Assembly (NCBI RefSeq): GCF_002744735.1 | Contig: NZ_KZ319340.1 | Coordinates: 901,030-965,029 of the forward strand | DNA: 64,000 nt | Source of the DNA: Marinobacter guineae | Lineage (GTDB): Bacteria > Pseudomonadota > Gammaproteobacteria > Pseudomonadales > Oleiphilaceae | Direction of reading: 5' to 3' | In this document: positions 35,401 through 43,573 of the stretch, piece after piece | Numbering within the stretch: the first letter of the stretch is position 1 | Layout: the number at the start of each line of letters is the position of its first letter | The notes under the pieces: model-generated | The model's input: the letters and a program-made list of their open reading frames with translations, nothing else | Told to the model about the DNA's origin: nothing | Databases searched by the model: none | Translations under genes and position numbers: made by a program

Positions 35401-36948
35401 CTTGCTGCCCAGCAGAACGTCGGTAATGTAGCGCTCGGCTGAGGCCAGCATGTCGGCAACGCGATCCAGCGGAATCAGACTGAGACCACCGCGGATGCTG
35501 TGTAGCAGGCCGGGCACGTGCTCAATTTCCCGGGTATCCCATTGTGAGGCAATGAAGTTCACAATGGCGGACTTGACCTGTTCCAGCGTGTTCCGGGATT
35601 CTCTCAGCAGGGCGCCGCTGGCTTCTCCAAGCTCACGAGAGCCCAGGTTGATCGGGGCATCGGTGGTTTCGTCACCAGACGTTTCCTGGCGGCCTTCTGC
35701 GTCCAGGCCGGCCAGACTGGCTTCTACATAGAGCAGTGCACCGGCAATGTCCATCAGGGTGCCGTCATCAACCTGTTCTGTCTGGGCGCTGAGTTTCTCG
35801 ACCAGTTCAACCTGCTCGGTGACGACCTTTCGCGGAATGCCAAGACCAAGTACCGCCAGGGTATTGGCCACCTGGCGCAGTCCCGGCAGCAGGTCTTCAA
35901 GCTCGCTGTTCTGGCGCAGCTCTGAACGTACATACAGGTCGAGCTGATCTTTCAGCTTGGCCAATTCTTCGTTAAGCGCGCCGACGACCGAGTGAATCGC
36001 ATCTCGGCCAGGGCCGGAGACCCGGCTTCGGGCGGCATCCACGTCGTCTTCGGAGGGCAGGGCCTGGTTGAGCTGGTAAGCTTCCCGAAGGGCACTGACC
36101 TGGGGTGAATCCAGATCCCGGGCACGAGCCACGTAATACAGCAGGTGCTTGAGGAGGGCTTCAGGCACTGGTTGCTGGAGAACATCCGCGTGCTCATCGG
36201 TCAGTCGGCGTATTTCGCTGTCCAGTTCCCGAAGCAGGGACTTCACAGCTGCATTCACCGGATTGACGTTTGCCTGCAGGGTCTCAACAAATGCACTGGC
36301 GGCTTTCCAGAGTTCGCCCCTGGGCGTTTTCTGGCATAACCGGATCAGCCGCTGGAGGACCTTCTGCATGTAATCGAAATGGGCGCTGAGATCCGCTTCC
36401 CGGATGACGCCGGCCAGAGCGAACTGGTACATCTGCCGCAGCTTGCGGATGTGGCCGAGAACCGTCGGGTCCTGCAGTCGCTGCGAAACCTTTCCGGTGA
36501 CCCGGATCTTTGAGGGGCTGAGATCGGGTTTGAACAGTGACGTATCAGACAGCAGCGGTTCGCCCCGGGCAGCACGGAGGTCGTTCAGCAGCGGCAGCAG
36601 CACCATCGGAAAATCGTCCTGGCTGCTGGCCAGGTGCTCAAGGTACTGGGGCAACTGAAGGATTGCCTGCATCAGTACTTCGACGGCTTCATCGGTATTG
36701 GCGACGGTGTCGTTCAGTACCGCCTGGGTGAGCTTTTCCATTTCTTCGGTAAGCAGCGCCGCACCATAAAGCTCGACCATTTGCAGGGTGCCATGCACCT
36801 GATGGAGATAATTCAGGCAGAAGCGCAGGCGCGCAGTGTCGTCACGATTCTCGACATACGCTTCCAGTGCATGCTGACCCTGAGTCAGCGTGTCCTGTAT
36901 TTCGCCCCGAACCCAGTCGAGGGCGATGCTGTCATGGTGATTGCCCAT
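29446..36948 (-). CDS. chpA: Giant hybrid chemotaxis kinase of the twitching system
   Basis: About 2,500 residues. Seven HPt modules with HTLKG lie near residues 653, 830, 985, 1307, 1492, 1632 and 1775. The N-terminal FimL-like region has two further His-containing HPt-like sites (near 52, YLHQVHG; near 483, LLHSIRGG). A tenth module near 1128 has Glu where His is expected (SELEQLTQGS). Then follow a Pro/Ala linker, CheA dimerisation, the ATPase (LRNALDHGIE, near 2088), a CheW domain and a receiver (LLDIEMPRMDG, near 2430). It controls type IV pili through PilG and PilH. The start at 36948 fits the CGGAG site better than the GTG at 36954. Confidence 0.95.
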   Translation of the reverse strand: MGNHHDSIALDWVRGEIQDTLTQGQHALEAYVENRDDTARLRFCLNYLHQVHGTLQMVELYGAALLTEEMEKLTQAVLNDTVANTDEAVEVLMQAILQLPQYLEHLASSQDDFPMVLLPLLNDLRAARGEPLLSDTSLFKPDLSPSKIRVTGKVSQRLQDPTVLGHIRKLRQMYQFALAGVIREADLSAHFDYMQKVLQRLIRLCQKTPRGELWKAASAFVETLQANVNPVNAAVKSLLRELDSEIRRLTDEHADVLQQPVPEALLKHLLYYVARARDLDSPQVSALREAYQLNQALPSEDDVDAARSRVSGPGRDAIHSVVGALNEELAKLKDQLDLYVRSELRQNSELEDLLPGLRQVANTLAVLGLGIPRKVVTEQVELVEKLSAQTEQVDDGTLMDIAGALLYVEASLAGLDAEGRQETSGDETTDAPINLGSRELGEASGALLRESRNTLEQVKSAIVNFIASQWDTREIEHVPGLLHSIRGGLSLIPLDRVADMLASAERYITDVLLGSKQVPDWKQLDILADAVTSIEYYLERLAEGIGENDSILRVAEDSLASLGFPVGAEPTWSVSAAEEIPVVEPVEELPETSATTPDESKSSDSELLDDEILGIFVEEAEEVLETIHEFYPRLRQHHDDHEALTEVRRAFHTLKGSGRLVGATSIGELAWSVENLLNRVIDQTIRPTDDMFTLVDEVNARIPSLIREFKAGQTAGDVGELIQRAEAMATTRRTEGDAPAETVAQEAAEAPLEQLPPVEEPEFTPADTSAAGAAFEEAGDDDDLIDDEILEIFIEEAGEVLETIREYLPMLLRQHDDRSALSEVRRAFHTLKGSGRMVGALVVGELAWSVENMLNRVIDGSIFMNDDIASLLDDVTANLPALVEDFEKRRAPSLDTSSLEARANALANGEIPDASMMPAAEPIDETGTETGASTIEADEDAVDPVLLDIFESETETHLQTLKDFLATAGDKTTVTYTDDLSRALHTLKGSAHTAGIAPIAAVITPLERFVKESRAQNKRANREVLSLIESACDFLTQGLAQIRENPQISLPGTEAFLEKLDRLTDETLRTHSEDRTDQHQQEAPSQLIQLFLNEGLDIVLDADRILDHWAANPQETGSLDQLRSELEQLTQGSSDAGLSDVAALSGALKETYDSAAENGGAPDDGFFETVRAAHEQLINMMDQVAAGLATESSDELVASLEALKQAPTEEHAEPDAFEREFTDDLEEIDLSFNMDEIEAPSEEASPAEEQPPLPEMSESEDDMDEELAEIFLEEAKDLIDSTAEALQSWSENTGNLDILRLLQRDLHTLKGGARLADIPAVGDLSHELENLFEGLTEQRLSINHELSDLLFRCHDRLAGMVENLDAREAPRPAPDLIGEIQAYMDSSTGTRSVTNVSGPGDQSDLEDSSGEHAPLPDLDEPEELEPSEAAAEQEPDVEEGVTDLSHLDPELLGIFLEEAYDLINSTGSALHTWTENPSDRAVAAELQRDVHTLKGGARMAGVDAIGDLTHVLEDLFEKVAEGHLEASDTMNDLLFACHDRLAQMVEQVATQKPCPPADELVAQVQSLLRGEAPSETTSLSDTLAQASDDDLIGIFLDEGLEIQDAISECLDQWRDEPEELTGLTQLQQELHTLKGGARLSDVDPIADLAEAWSDALDPLISGANNQKTLLSLSDRALISLKGMLNSLEDGSKAEPDTALLADFRSAHDVAAEETAELREETAETGQEAIDPEVLEIFLEEAGEIMDQLEQLLDDWRKEPANHNFNQEAQRALHTLKGGARLSQLTQLGDKAHAFETRLIDLGGNAPDEQQWQAITDDHDAIIALVSDIQKRFESGASAPEPAQAEEPRPAPVTPEPEQPAKAEQPAAPEPKPARSPAKVRKQATEAQRAAQETIRVSAPLLDELVNLAGETSITRGRLEQQTSDFGHTLDEMAATIERLREQLRRMEIETEAQILFSAEKEHGPDYGDDFDPLEMDRYSSIQQLSRALTESSSDLTDLRETLSDRVRDTETLLVQQSRINTELQEGLMKTRMIPFASMVPRLRRIVRQISGELGKKVEFDVRNAEGEMDRNILERMIAPLEHMLRNALDHGIESPADRMKSGKPETGEVTLSLTREGGDVVLRMIDDGAGIPSSVIRDKAIRQGLLRKDEDLSEREILQFILQPGFSTAQQVTQISGRGVGMDVVASEIKQLGGSLDIDSSVGRGTTFTVRLPFTVSVNRALMVSTGEDFYAIPLNTIEGIVRVSTYELEEYYKPDAPMYEYAGQEYRLQYLGSLLNSDHHPKLQGQALPLPVILVRGAEQPMALQVDNLMGSREIVVKSLGPQFSTVRGVSGATILGDGNVVVILDLPAMIRSDILSERQRLANLEKARESARYEEQATVVMVVDDSVTVRKVTSRLLERNGMEVITAKDGLDAVAQLQDHKPDIILLDIEMPRMDGFEVASFVRHDDNLRETPICMITSRTGEKHRERALAIGVNEYLGKPFQETELLETIERLTGRQ

Positions 36949-36959
36949 AACCACTCCGG

Positions 36960-37859
36960 TTATTCTTCGTCAGTCTGGCGTTTTATCCACGCCAGCACAT
37001 GTTCCGAGGGAACTCTCTGTAAACCTGGAGGCTGCCAATCGGTCAGTTCCCCCTGGCCCAGCACCAGCAAACCCCCGGGCGCCAGCCGCTCTGCAAGTCG
37101 CTTGACAATTTCCCGCCGGCGCCAGCGGCGAAAATAAATCAGCAGATTCTGGCAGAAGATAATGTTCATCCCGTGCATGGGTGCCTTGTCGAGATCCAGA
37201 ACGTTCAGTCTGGTAAAGCACACCCTGTCACGGATGCTATTCACAATTTCTACAGTATTCCGCTCGGCCGGGCGGAAATACCGGGATTTCATGCCCTCGT
37301 CCATTCCCAGCAATTTGCGCGGATTGAACTGGCCGTTCCTGGCCTTGTCTATCACGGGCTTGCTGATATCAGAGCCGGTGACGCCAAACAGCGGCTGCAA
37401 CGCCAGCTGACTCATGCATTCGTTCAGCACCATGGCCAGTGTGTATGGCTCCTCCCCGGTGGAGCATCCGACACTCCAGGCTTCCAGGGGACGCTTTTTC
37501 AACGGCTCCCTGGGTCTTGTCAGAACATAGTCGGAAACCAGCCTGAAGGCGTCGGGATCCCGAAAGAACCGGGTTTCCTGTACCGTCAGTCTGTCTACCA
37601 GCGTTGACCATTCCCTGATCGCATCAGGCCCGGAGACAATTTTTTCGTAATAGGCCTGATAACTGCTGCAGCCTATCTCCCGCATCCGGATTCCAAGATT
37701 GGTTTCCAGAAAGGACCGGCGCTCGGTAGACAGCGTTATGCCTGTGCGATGTTCCAGCAGGGTTCGCCACTGGCTGAACTGCGCCTCGTCCATATCGGGG
37801 AGTCGGCGCAGTGACCAGATGCCCTCGGCAGGTGACAGGTTGTTATGCATTTGCGCCAT
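36960..37859 (-). CDS. pilK: Chemotaxis methyltransferase PilK (CheR type)
   Basis: A 299-residue CheR family enzyme: N-terminal helical domain (about 20-95; TGITLSTERRSFLETNL), then a SAM-binding domain (EAWSVGCSTGEEPYTLAMVL) and the DNIIFCQN-like motif NIIFCQNLLIYF. It methylates glutamates on PilJ using S-adenosylmethionine. A second Met at codon 4 is an alternative start. The gene sits between pilJ and chpA, a few bases before chpA, as in Pseudomonas. Confidence 0.93.
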   Translation of the reverse strand: MAQMHNNLSPAEGIWSLRRLPDMDEAQFSQWRTLLEHRTGITLSTERRSFLETNLGIRMREIGCSSYQAYYEKIVSGPDAIREWSTLVDRLTVQETRFFRDPDAFRLVSDYVLTRPREPLKKRPLEAWSVGCSTGEEPYTLAMVLNECMSQLALQPLFGVTGSDISKPVIDKARNGQFNPRKLLGMDEGMKSRYFRPAERNTVEIVNSIRDRVCFTRLNVLDLDKAPMHGMNIIFCQNLLIYFRRWRRREIVKRLAERLAPGGLLVLGQGELTDWQPPGLQRVPSEHVLAWIKRQTDEE

Positions 37860-37886
37860 AAACCGTCAACAGCCCTGGACCCGAAA

Positions 37887-39962
37887 TCAGCCCACCACCG
37901 GAACGTCGCTGTCTTCCTCTTCTTCCTGATCAGCCTCGTCTTCTTCTGGCAGGGTGAAGCCGGCAACGGAGGACCGCAGCTCGGACGCCATTTCTGCCAG
38001 GTTACCGATGGACTTCGCTGTCGCATTGGTACCGGAGGAAGTCTGGGAGGTGATTTCCTGGATTACGTTCATGGTGTTGGAAATGTGCGCTGCAGACGAC
38101 GACTGCTGACGTGCGGCGTTGGAGATGTTCTGGATCAGTTCCGCCAGAGACATGGATACGTTCTCGATTTCCTCGAGGGCGATACCCGCGTCCTGGGCCA
38201 GACGGGCACCACGGACCACCTCAGCGGTGGTGTGTTCCATGGAGATAACCGCTTCGTTGGTGTCAGACTGGATCGTCTTGACCAGCGCTTCAATCTGCTT
38301 GGTTGCCGCAGAGGAACGTTCCGCGAGGCGCTGAACCTCGTCCGCTACAACCGCGAAGCCCCGGCCCGCATCACCGGCCATAGAGGCCTGGATTGCTGCG
38401 TTCAGGGACAGGATGTTGGTCTGGTCGGCAATGTCGTTGATCAGGGATACGATGTCACCGATTTCCTGGGAAGATTCACCCAGACGCTTGATCCGTTTGG
38501 ACGTTTCCTGGATCTGCTCACGAATATTGTCCATGCCGCGGATGGTGTTCTGTACCACTTCCGCGCCTTTCTTGGCGATCGCAACCGACCGCTCCGCAAC
38601 CGCGGAGGATTCAGCAGCGTTCGAGGATACCTGGTCGATGGACACCGCCATCTCGTTCACCGCAGCGGAGGCGCCGGCAATTTCCTGGGCCTGGTGCTCG
38701 GAAGCGTCGGCCAGATGCATGGCCGTGGCCTGGGTTTCCTGGGCGGCTGACGCTACTCGTACGGCCGTACCACGAATCGCCTGCACCAGACCGCGCATCT
38801 GGTCGATCGCGTAGTTGATGGAGTCGGCGATGGCACCGGTGAAGTCCTCGGTAACCGTGGCCTCGGTGGTCAGGTCACCGTCGGCCAGGTCAGCCAGTTC
38901 GTCCAGCAGTCGCAGGATCGCGTTCTGATTCTGTTCGTTCTGTTCCTGGGTGGTCGCCAGTCGGGCCTGGGCTTCCCGGTAAAGGGCGAGGCCGATGAAC
39001 ACAACAATGGCCACCATGGCGGCAAGAAGAGCAAAGGCCAGCGTCGGGCTGATCAATCGCGAGCCGGACTGGTTGCGGAGATTCTCCGCCAGTACCGACA
39101 GCTCGGAGAGCAGTACTTCGGAATTCTGGAAGATGTCGCTGGCGGCGGTGCGTACCTTGAAGAGGTCGGGAGAGGCTTCAAGGATGGCGTCCACGTTCTG
39201 GGACACGAATTCAAACAGTTCGGCTACGGCTTCGAGGCCGTAGATTGCGTCTTCATCGGTTACCCGCGAGATGCCCATGGCTTCGTTGCCGTTGAGCTGA
39301 CCGTCCAGAACCCGGCCAAACAGGCTGGCGTCCCGGCCGAAACGGTCGGCGGCGATAACCGCATCCTCGTCACCGGACAGTACGTTGTTAACCGAGCGGA
39401 CAATCCGTTCTGCCAGCAGGGACTGGCGCTGTGCCAGTGCGATCTGTTCGGCCGGGGCGTTGTTGTCCAGCAGGATCTGTACGATGTCGTCGTACTCTAC
39501 CTGCAGCTGCGGAATGGTTTCGTTCAGGGTCCGGGCAACTTCGTGCAGGCCAAGCACGGCGTCCTGGGTGGAGAGGATGCTGTCGGCGTTTTCCCGGACA
39601 GTGTTCCAGTTCTCCTGTACACCGCTTTGCTGGGCCAGTTCACTCGGTGGCAGGCCGGTCTGCGGGTTACCCTCGGTTACGTTCGTCCAGAGCTGCTGGA
39701 ATCCGTCCCGGGAGCTGCGCAACTGGTTGAATGCTTCGGCGGTGCCACCGGCAGCCTCGGTCGCGTTCTTGGCGATCTGCTGCGAGAGTACCCTCAGCTC
39801 GGCGGTGTTGGTAATGTATTGCTGATCGTTCTGGCTGTCTTTGTTGATAATGAACAGCACCACAACGAGCAGGACGGTGAGTGCGATCAGTGCGGCGATC
39901 AGGCCGGCAACCAGCTTGTTGCCCCCCTGTCCCATACCGAGTCTTCCGGCTCTGTTCTTCAT
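37887..39962 (-). CDS. pilJ: Methyl-accepting chemoreceptor PilJ
   Basis: A 691-residue chemoreceptor with TM helices near residues 15-37 and 305-325 and a periplasmic region made of two PilJ-type four-helix modules. A HAMP domain follows, then the signalling domain whose hairpin tip is IADQTNILSLNAAIQASMAG. PilJ is the receptor for surface or pilus contact that feeds ChpA. A GGGAG site lies 8 bases upstream of the ATG. It ends EEEEDSDVPVVG, an acidic tail. Confidence 0.95.
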   Translation of the reverse strand: MKNRAGRLGMGQGGNKLVAGLIAALIALTVLLVVVLFIINKDSQNDQQYITNTAELRVLSQQIAKNATEAAGGTAEAFNQLRSSRDGFQQLWTNVTEGNPQTGLPPSELAQQSGVQENWNTVRENADSILSTQDAVLGLHEVARTLNETIPQLQVEYDDIVQILLDNNAPAEQIALAQRQSLLAERIVRSVNNVLSGDEDAVIAADRFGRDASLFGRVLDGQLNGNEAMGISRVTDEDAIYGLEAVAELFEFVSQNVDAILEASPDLFKVRTAASDIFQNSEVLLSELSVLAENLRNQSGSRLISPTLAFALLAAMVAIVVFIGLALYREAQARLATTQEQNEQNQNAILRLLDELADLADGDLTTEATVTEDFTGAIADSINYAIDQMRGLVQAIRGTAVRVASAAQETQATAMHLADASEHQAQEIAGASAAVNEMAVSIDQVSSNAAESSAVAERSVAIAKKGAEVVQNTIRGMDNIREQIQETSKRIKRLGESSQEIGDIVSLINDIADQTNILSLNAAIQASMAGDAGRGFAVVADEVQRLAERSSAATKQIEALVKTIQSDTNEAVISMEHTTAEVVRGARLAQDAGIALEEIENVSMSLAELIQNISNAARQQSSSAAHISNTMNVIQEITSQTSSGTNATAKSIGNLAEMASELRSSVAGFTLPEEDEADQEEEEDSDVPVVG

Positions 39963-40053
39963 TTTCTGGCTCCCGGCCTCTTCAAGAAATTGGCAAGTTT
40001 GTTTTATCGGGTTTCAGGCGGTCAGGGTGATGTTCCTGCCATTGTCACCACCC

Positions 40054-40599
40054 TTACCACTGTGCGACGTCCAGAAAGCGTTCGTCCTCGAGCAGGTCGA
40101 CGGCCGAAAACACTTTCCAGACTTCTTCGTTGCGTTCGTATCCGCCTGAGACAAACGGTCGAACGTTTTCAGGCACGCCTTCGGGCGCATCCCGGAAACT
40201 GTCTGTTGCGAAGTACTGCATACCCAGCACGCTGTCGACCACGAGCCCACTGAAAATATCCCCCTGTTCAACCACCAGTACACGGCGCTCCCGTTGGCTT
40301 CGGGACGAGCGGGGAATATCAAAAAAGCCGGCGAGATCAACAAGAGGCAGGAGGCGGCCACGGACATTGGCGGCCCCGAGCAGAAACGGGCGAACCCCTG
40401 GAATATGGGTAAACCGGGGGACGTGGAGGATTTCAGTGACTTCACCCATTGGAGCAACGTAGCGTTCACCTGCAAGAACGAAGCCGATGCCGTTCCAGAG
40501 TTCAACGGCTTCCTGTTGTTCCGGCAGGCCGGCTGCCATGGACCGGCTGCGCTGGGCGATATCCGTCAGAACGGCAAAAGGGGCGGCCTGGGCGGACAT
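40054..40599 (-). CDS. pilI: CheW-like adaptor PilI
   Basis: A 181-residue CheW domain protein (FVLAGERYVAPMGEVTEIL, then LLGAANVRGRLLPLVDLAGF) that links PilJ to ChpA. It sits between pilH and pilJ, the fixed order of the cluster. About 90 bp separate it from pilJ, with no terminator seen. Confidence 0.93.
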   Translation of the reverse strand: MSAQAAPFAVLTDIAQRSRSMAAGLPEQQEAVELWNGIGFVLAGERYVAPMGEVTEILHVPRFTHIPGVRPFLLGAANVRGRLLPLVDLAGFFDIPRSSRSQRERRVLVVEQGDIFSGLVVDSVLGMQYFATDSFRDAPEGVPENVRPFVSGGYERNEEVWKVFSAVDLLEDERFLDVAQW

Positions 40600-40619
40600 G
40601 CTTACTCCACGGTTGGGGA

Positions 40620-40982
40620 TCAGGCAATCAGACTGTTGATTGTTTTGATCAGATCGTCTTCGTTAACCGGCTTGACCAGATAACCCTTGGCGCCCTGGCG
40701 CGTGCCCCACACACGATCAGTTTCCTGATCCTTGGTGGTTACAATAACCACGGGGATGGAAGCGGTCTCCGGTGCGCGGGTCAGTTGACGGGTTGCCTGG
40801 AAGCCGTTCAGTCCCGGCATAACCACGTCCATCAGAACCAGATCCGGGGTTTCAGCACGGGCTTTGGCAACGCCGTCTGCACCATTATCGGCGGTCAGGA
40901 CTTCGTGCTTGTGCTTTTCCAGAATCGTGGAAATTTTCTTAACCTCGGTAGGGGAATCGTCAACTATCAGAATGCGGGCCAT
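40620..40982 (-). CDS. pilH: Response regulator PilH (CheY-like)
   Basis: A 120-residue single receiver domain. The acidic pair is in LIVDDSPTEVKK, the phospho-Asp in LVLMDVVMPGLNGF, and the switch Lys in LVKPVNEDDL. In Pseudomonas PilH antagonises PilG and favours pilus retraction or lowers cAMP signalling. It has no output domain. It follows pilG after 32 bp. Confidence 0.94.
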   Translation of the reverse strand: MARILIVDDSPTEVKKISTILEKHKHEVLTADNGADGVAKARAETPDLVLMDVVMPGLNGFQATRQLTRAPETASIPVVIVTTKDQETDRVWGTRQGAKGYLVKPVNEDDLIKTINSLIA

Positions 40983-41014
40983 GGTTTCCTCGATGGTTCT
41001 TGGTGTCAGCAGGT

Positions 41015-41407
41015 TTACCGTTCCGCCTGCGGAACGTACTGGCGGATGGTATTGAGAAGCTCATCCTTGCTGAACGGTTTGGTCAGGTACTGGTCCGAGC
41101 CTACGATCCGGCCTTTGGCCTTGTCGAACAGCCCGTCCTTGCTGGAGAGCATGATAACCGGCGTCTTTTTGAAGGAGGAATTGTTCTTGATGAGTGCGCA
41201 GGTCTGGTAGCCGTCCAGGCGGGGCATCATGATATCAACAAAGATGATGTCCGGCTGGGAATCGGCAATCTTGGCAAGAGCGTCAAAGCCGTCAGTTGCG
41301 GTGATGACCTCACAGCCGACCTTTTTCAGAAGGGTTTCTGCGGTGCGACGTATGGTTTTACTGTCGTCGATCACCATGATCTTCAAGTTCTCGAAGTTGT
41401 CATCCAT
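41015..41407 (-). CDS. pilG: Response regulator PilG (CheY-like)
   Basis: A 130-residue single receiver domain: acidic pair MVIDDSKTIRRT, phospho-Asp in IIFVDIMMPRLDGY, Lys in LTKPFSKDEL. PilG is the main ChpA output for pilus extension. It is the first gene of the cluster, and a promoter candidate lies within 60 bp upstream. Confidence 0.95.
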   Translation of the reverse strand: MDDNFENLKIMVIDDSKTIRRTAETLLKKVGCEVITATDGFDALAKIADSQPDIIFVDIMMPRLDGYQTCALIKNNSSFKKTPVIMLSSKDGLFDKAKGRIVGSDQYLTKPFSKDELLNTIRQYVPQAER

Positions 41408-41437
41408 TGTCCAACTGCCTTGCGCTCAGCGACTGTC

Positions 41438-41466
41438 ATTATTTTAAAACGGGGTTTTTAACACAA
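41438..41466 (-). promoter_or_regulatory. Candidate sigma-70 promoter for the pil-chp operon
   Basis: On the minus strand TTGTGT (41466-41461) and AATAAT (41443-41438) are separated by 17 bp, 30 bp upstream of the pilG ATG. Both boxes are imperfect. The 297-bp divergent gap to gshB also holds the gshB promoter, which I could not place. Confidence 0.35.
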
Positions 41467-41704
41467 ACCTTAAGGTTCTTCTATAAACCCCGCTCATTTA
41501 TAGATTATCAATGGCCGGATAAAAAGTATTAGTTTGTGACCAAATGTACTTCTGCCCGCAACGTCACGTAACTGACTGAGGATTTCTCCGGATGCATTCG
41601 CAGCTCGGGTACAATACCATCTGAGGTCACAGCATAGCACTTATCGCCCGGTGCACTCTGCAGACCGGTTCGTGTTTTTAACCCTCAGGAGCGTAAGAGA
41701 GCCT

Positions 41705-42658
41705 ATGACCGTCCGCCTCGGGATCGTGATGGATCCGATTGAAGATATCCACTTCAAGAAAGACAGCTCACTGGCCATGTTGCTGGCTGCCCAGAAACGG
41801 GGTTGGCAGATTGAATACATGGAGTTGCCAGACATGTATCTGGATGGCGGCAAGGCAATGGCTCATACCCGGGACCTGACCGTTCATATGGATCCCGAGA
41901 ACTGGTATAGCTTCGGCCCTGGCCAGGACCGGGCTCTGGGCGATCTGGATGTGATCCTGATGCGCAAGGATCCTCCGGTGGACCGGGAGTTCCTGATGGC
42001 CACCTACATTCTGGAGTCGGCCGAGCAACAGGGCGCGCTGGTGGTCAATCCTGCTTCAACACTGCGTGACTGCAATGAAAAGCTGTTCGCCACCCAGTTT
42101 GAGGACCTGACACCGCCCTTATTGGTCAGCCGTTCGGCGACCCGTTTCCGGAAGTTTTACGCCGAGCACGGTGATGTCATCATGAAACCGGTGGATGGGA
42201 TGGGTGGCCACTCCATCTTCCGTATCCGGGAAAATGACTTCAATCTCGGGGTGATCATTGAGACCCTGACCAACTATGGCAGCCATCAGGCCATGGCCCA
42301 GAAATACATCCCGGAAATCAGTGACGGCGACAAGCGCATCCTGCTGATTGACGGTGAGCCGGTGCCCTATGCCCTTGCGCGAATTCCCTCCCACGGCGAG
42401 AATCGCGGCAACCTGGCCGCTGGCGGCCGAGGCGAAGGCCGTGAGCTGACCGCCCGGGATCGTGAGATCTGCGATCGTGTGGCGCCGGTAATCCGGGAGA
42501 AAGGCCTGATTTTTGTCGGACTGGACGTGATCGGTGATTATCTTACCGAGATCAATGTCACCAGCCCGACCTGCATCAGGGAACTTGATGCGGCCTTCGG
42601 GATCGATATCGGTGGCATGCTGATGGACGCCATTGCAAAGCGTCTGGGACAGGCGTAA
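41705..42658 (+). CDS. gshB: Glutathione synthetase
   Basis: A 317-residue ATP-grasp enzyme that joins gamma-glutamylcysteine and glycine. Visible motifs are MTVRLGIVMDPIEDIHFKKD at the start, MRKDPPVD, the ATP-grasp loop MKPVDGMGGHSIFR and the end pattern EINVTSPTCIRELD. The start at 41705 is the usual GshB N-terminus; an upstream in-frame ATG at 41651 adds an unrelated tail. It is divergent from pilG, as in Pseudomonas. Confidence 0.96.
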   Translation: MTVRLGIVMDPIEDIHFKKDSSLAMLLAAQKRGWQIEYMELPDMYLDGGKAMAHTRDLTVHMDPENWYSFGPGQDRALGDLDVILMRKDPPVDREFLMATYILESAEQQGALVVNPASTLRDCNEKLFATQFEDLTPPLLVSRSATRFRKFYAEHGDVIMKPVDGMGGHSIFRIRENDFNLGVIIETLTNYGSHQAMAQKYIPEISDGDKRILLIDGEPVPYALARIPSHGENRGNLAAGGRGEGRELTARDREICDRVAPVIREKGLIFVGLDVIGDYLTEINVTSPTCIRELDAAFGIDIGGMLMDAIAKRLGQA

Positions 42659-42706
42659 CCCGGCAACACTGGCGGGACAGGTTTAACGACAGGACCAAGA
42701 TCAGGA

Positions 42707-43573
42707 ATGGCAGTTCAGGTAAGCGACTTCGACCGGTTTTCCTTCACCCTTTTTATGGCATTGGCGGTGCACGCCATTGTCGTGCTGGGGATCAGCTTTG
42801 CGCCTGAACCGCCCCGGTCGTCCGCTCAGACCATGGAAATTACCCTCTCGCAGTTTGATGATGAGAAAGCACCGGAGAAAGCGGACTTTCTTGCCCAGAC
42901 CAGCCAGCAGGGCAGTGGTACTGAAGAAGATGTCCAGGAAATGACCACGCCCCAGCCTGCCGAGATCAGCCAGCCGGAAGTGGCCCAGGTCCAGCCGGAC
43001 CCCCCCGCCCAGACCGAACCGCAGCCGCGCCAGGAAAAGACAGTGGTGCAGACTGAAAGCCCGTCCAGTCAGAAAGTGCGGCAGCCGGAGGAGCGGCCGA
43101 CACCGGAAGAAGAGCCTCTGCCGGTGCGCAAGAAAAAGAGCCTGATGGAGCGCAGTCTCGAGATCGCCAATCTGGAGGCCCGCTTCGATGCCCAGCAAAG
43201 GGCGTACGCCCGGAAGCCGAGGGTGATGCGCGTAACAGCAGCGTCCACGCTCAAATCCACCAACGCCTGGTACGTCCAGAATTGGGTCACCAAGGTGACC
43301 CGGGTCGGCAACATCAACTACCCCACCGAGGCGCGCCGTGCAGGAATCTATGGCACACTGAGAATGCTGGTGTCGTTGCAGAAAGATGGCACGATAAAAG
43401 AAGTGGCGATTCTGCAGTCCTCCGGCAGCACCGTTCTGGACGATGCTGCTATCCGGATTGTCAGAATGGCCGCACCTTTTGCCCCATTCCCAGATGAAAT
43501 GCGGCAAGAGGTCGATGAACTTGAAATCATACGTACCTGGTCTTTCCAACGTCGGGGGCTGACATCCGGATGA
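42707..43573 (+). CDS. TonB-family energy transducer (TonB3-like)
   Basis: A 288-residue protein: one N-terminal TM helix (about residues 9-28), a long Pro/Glu/Gln-rich periplasmic spacer (about 65-150), and a C-terminal TonB domain (INYPTEARRAGIYGTLRMLV). The place between gshB and yqgE is that of tonB3 (PA0406) in P. aeruginosa, which is needed for twitching motility rather than for siderophore uptake. No exbB or exbD is nearby. Its stop overlaps the yqgE start by 4 bp. Confidence 0.9.
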   Translation: MAVQVSDFDRFSFTLFMALAVHAIVVLGISFAPEPPRSSAQTMEITLSQFDDEKAPEKADFLAQTSQQGSGTEEDVQEMTTPQPAEISQPEVAQVQPDPPAQTEPQPRQEKTVVQTESPSSQKVRQPEERPTPEEEPLPVRKKKSLMERSLEIANLEARFDAQQRAYARKPRVMRVTAASTLKSTNAWYVQNWVTKVTRVGNINYPTEARRAGIYGTLRMLVSLQKDGTIKEVAILQSSGSTVLDDAAIRIVRMAAPFAPFPDEMRQEVDELEIIRTWSFQRRGLTSG

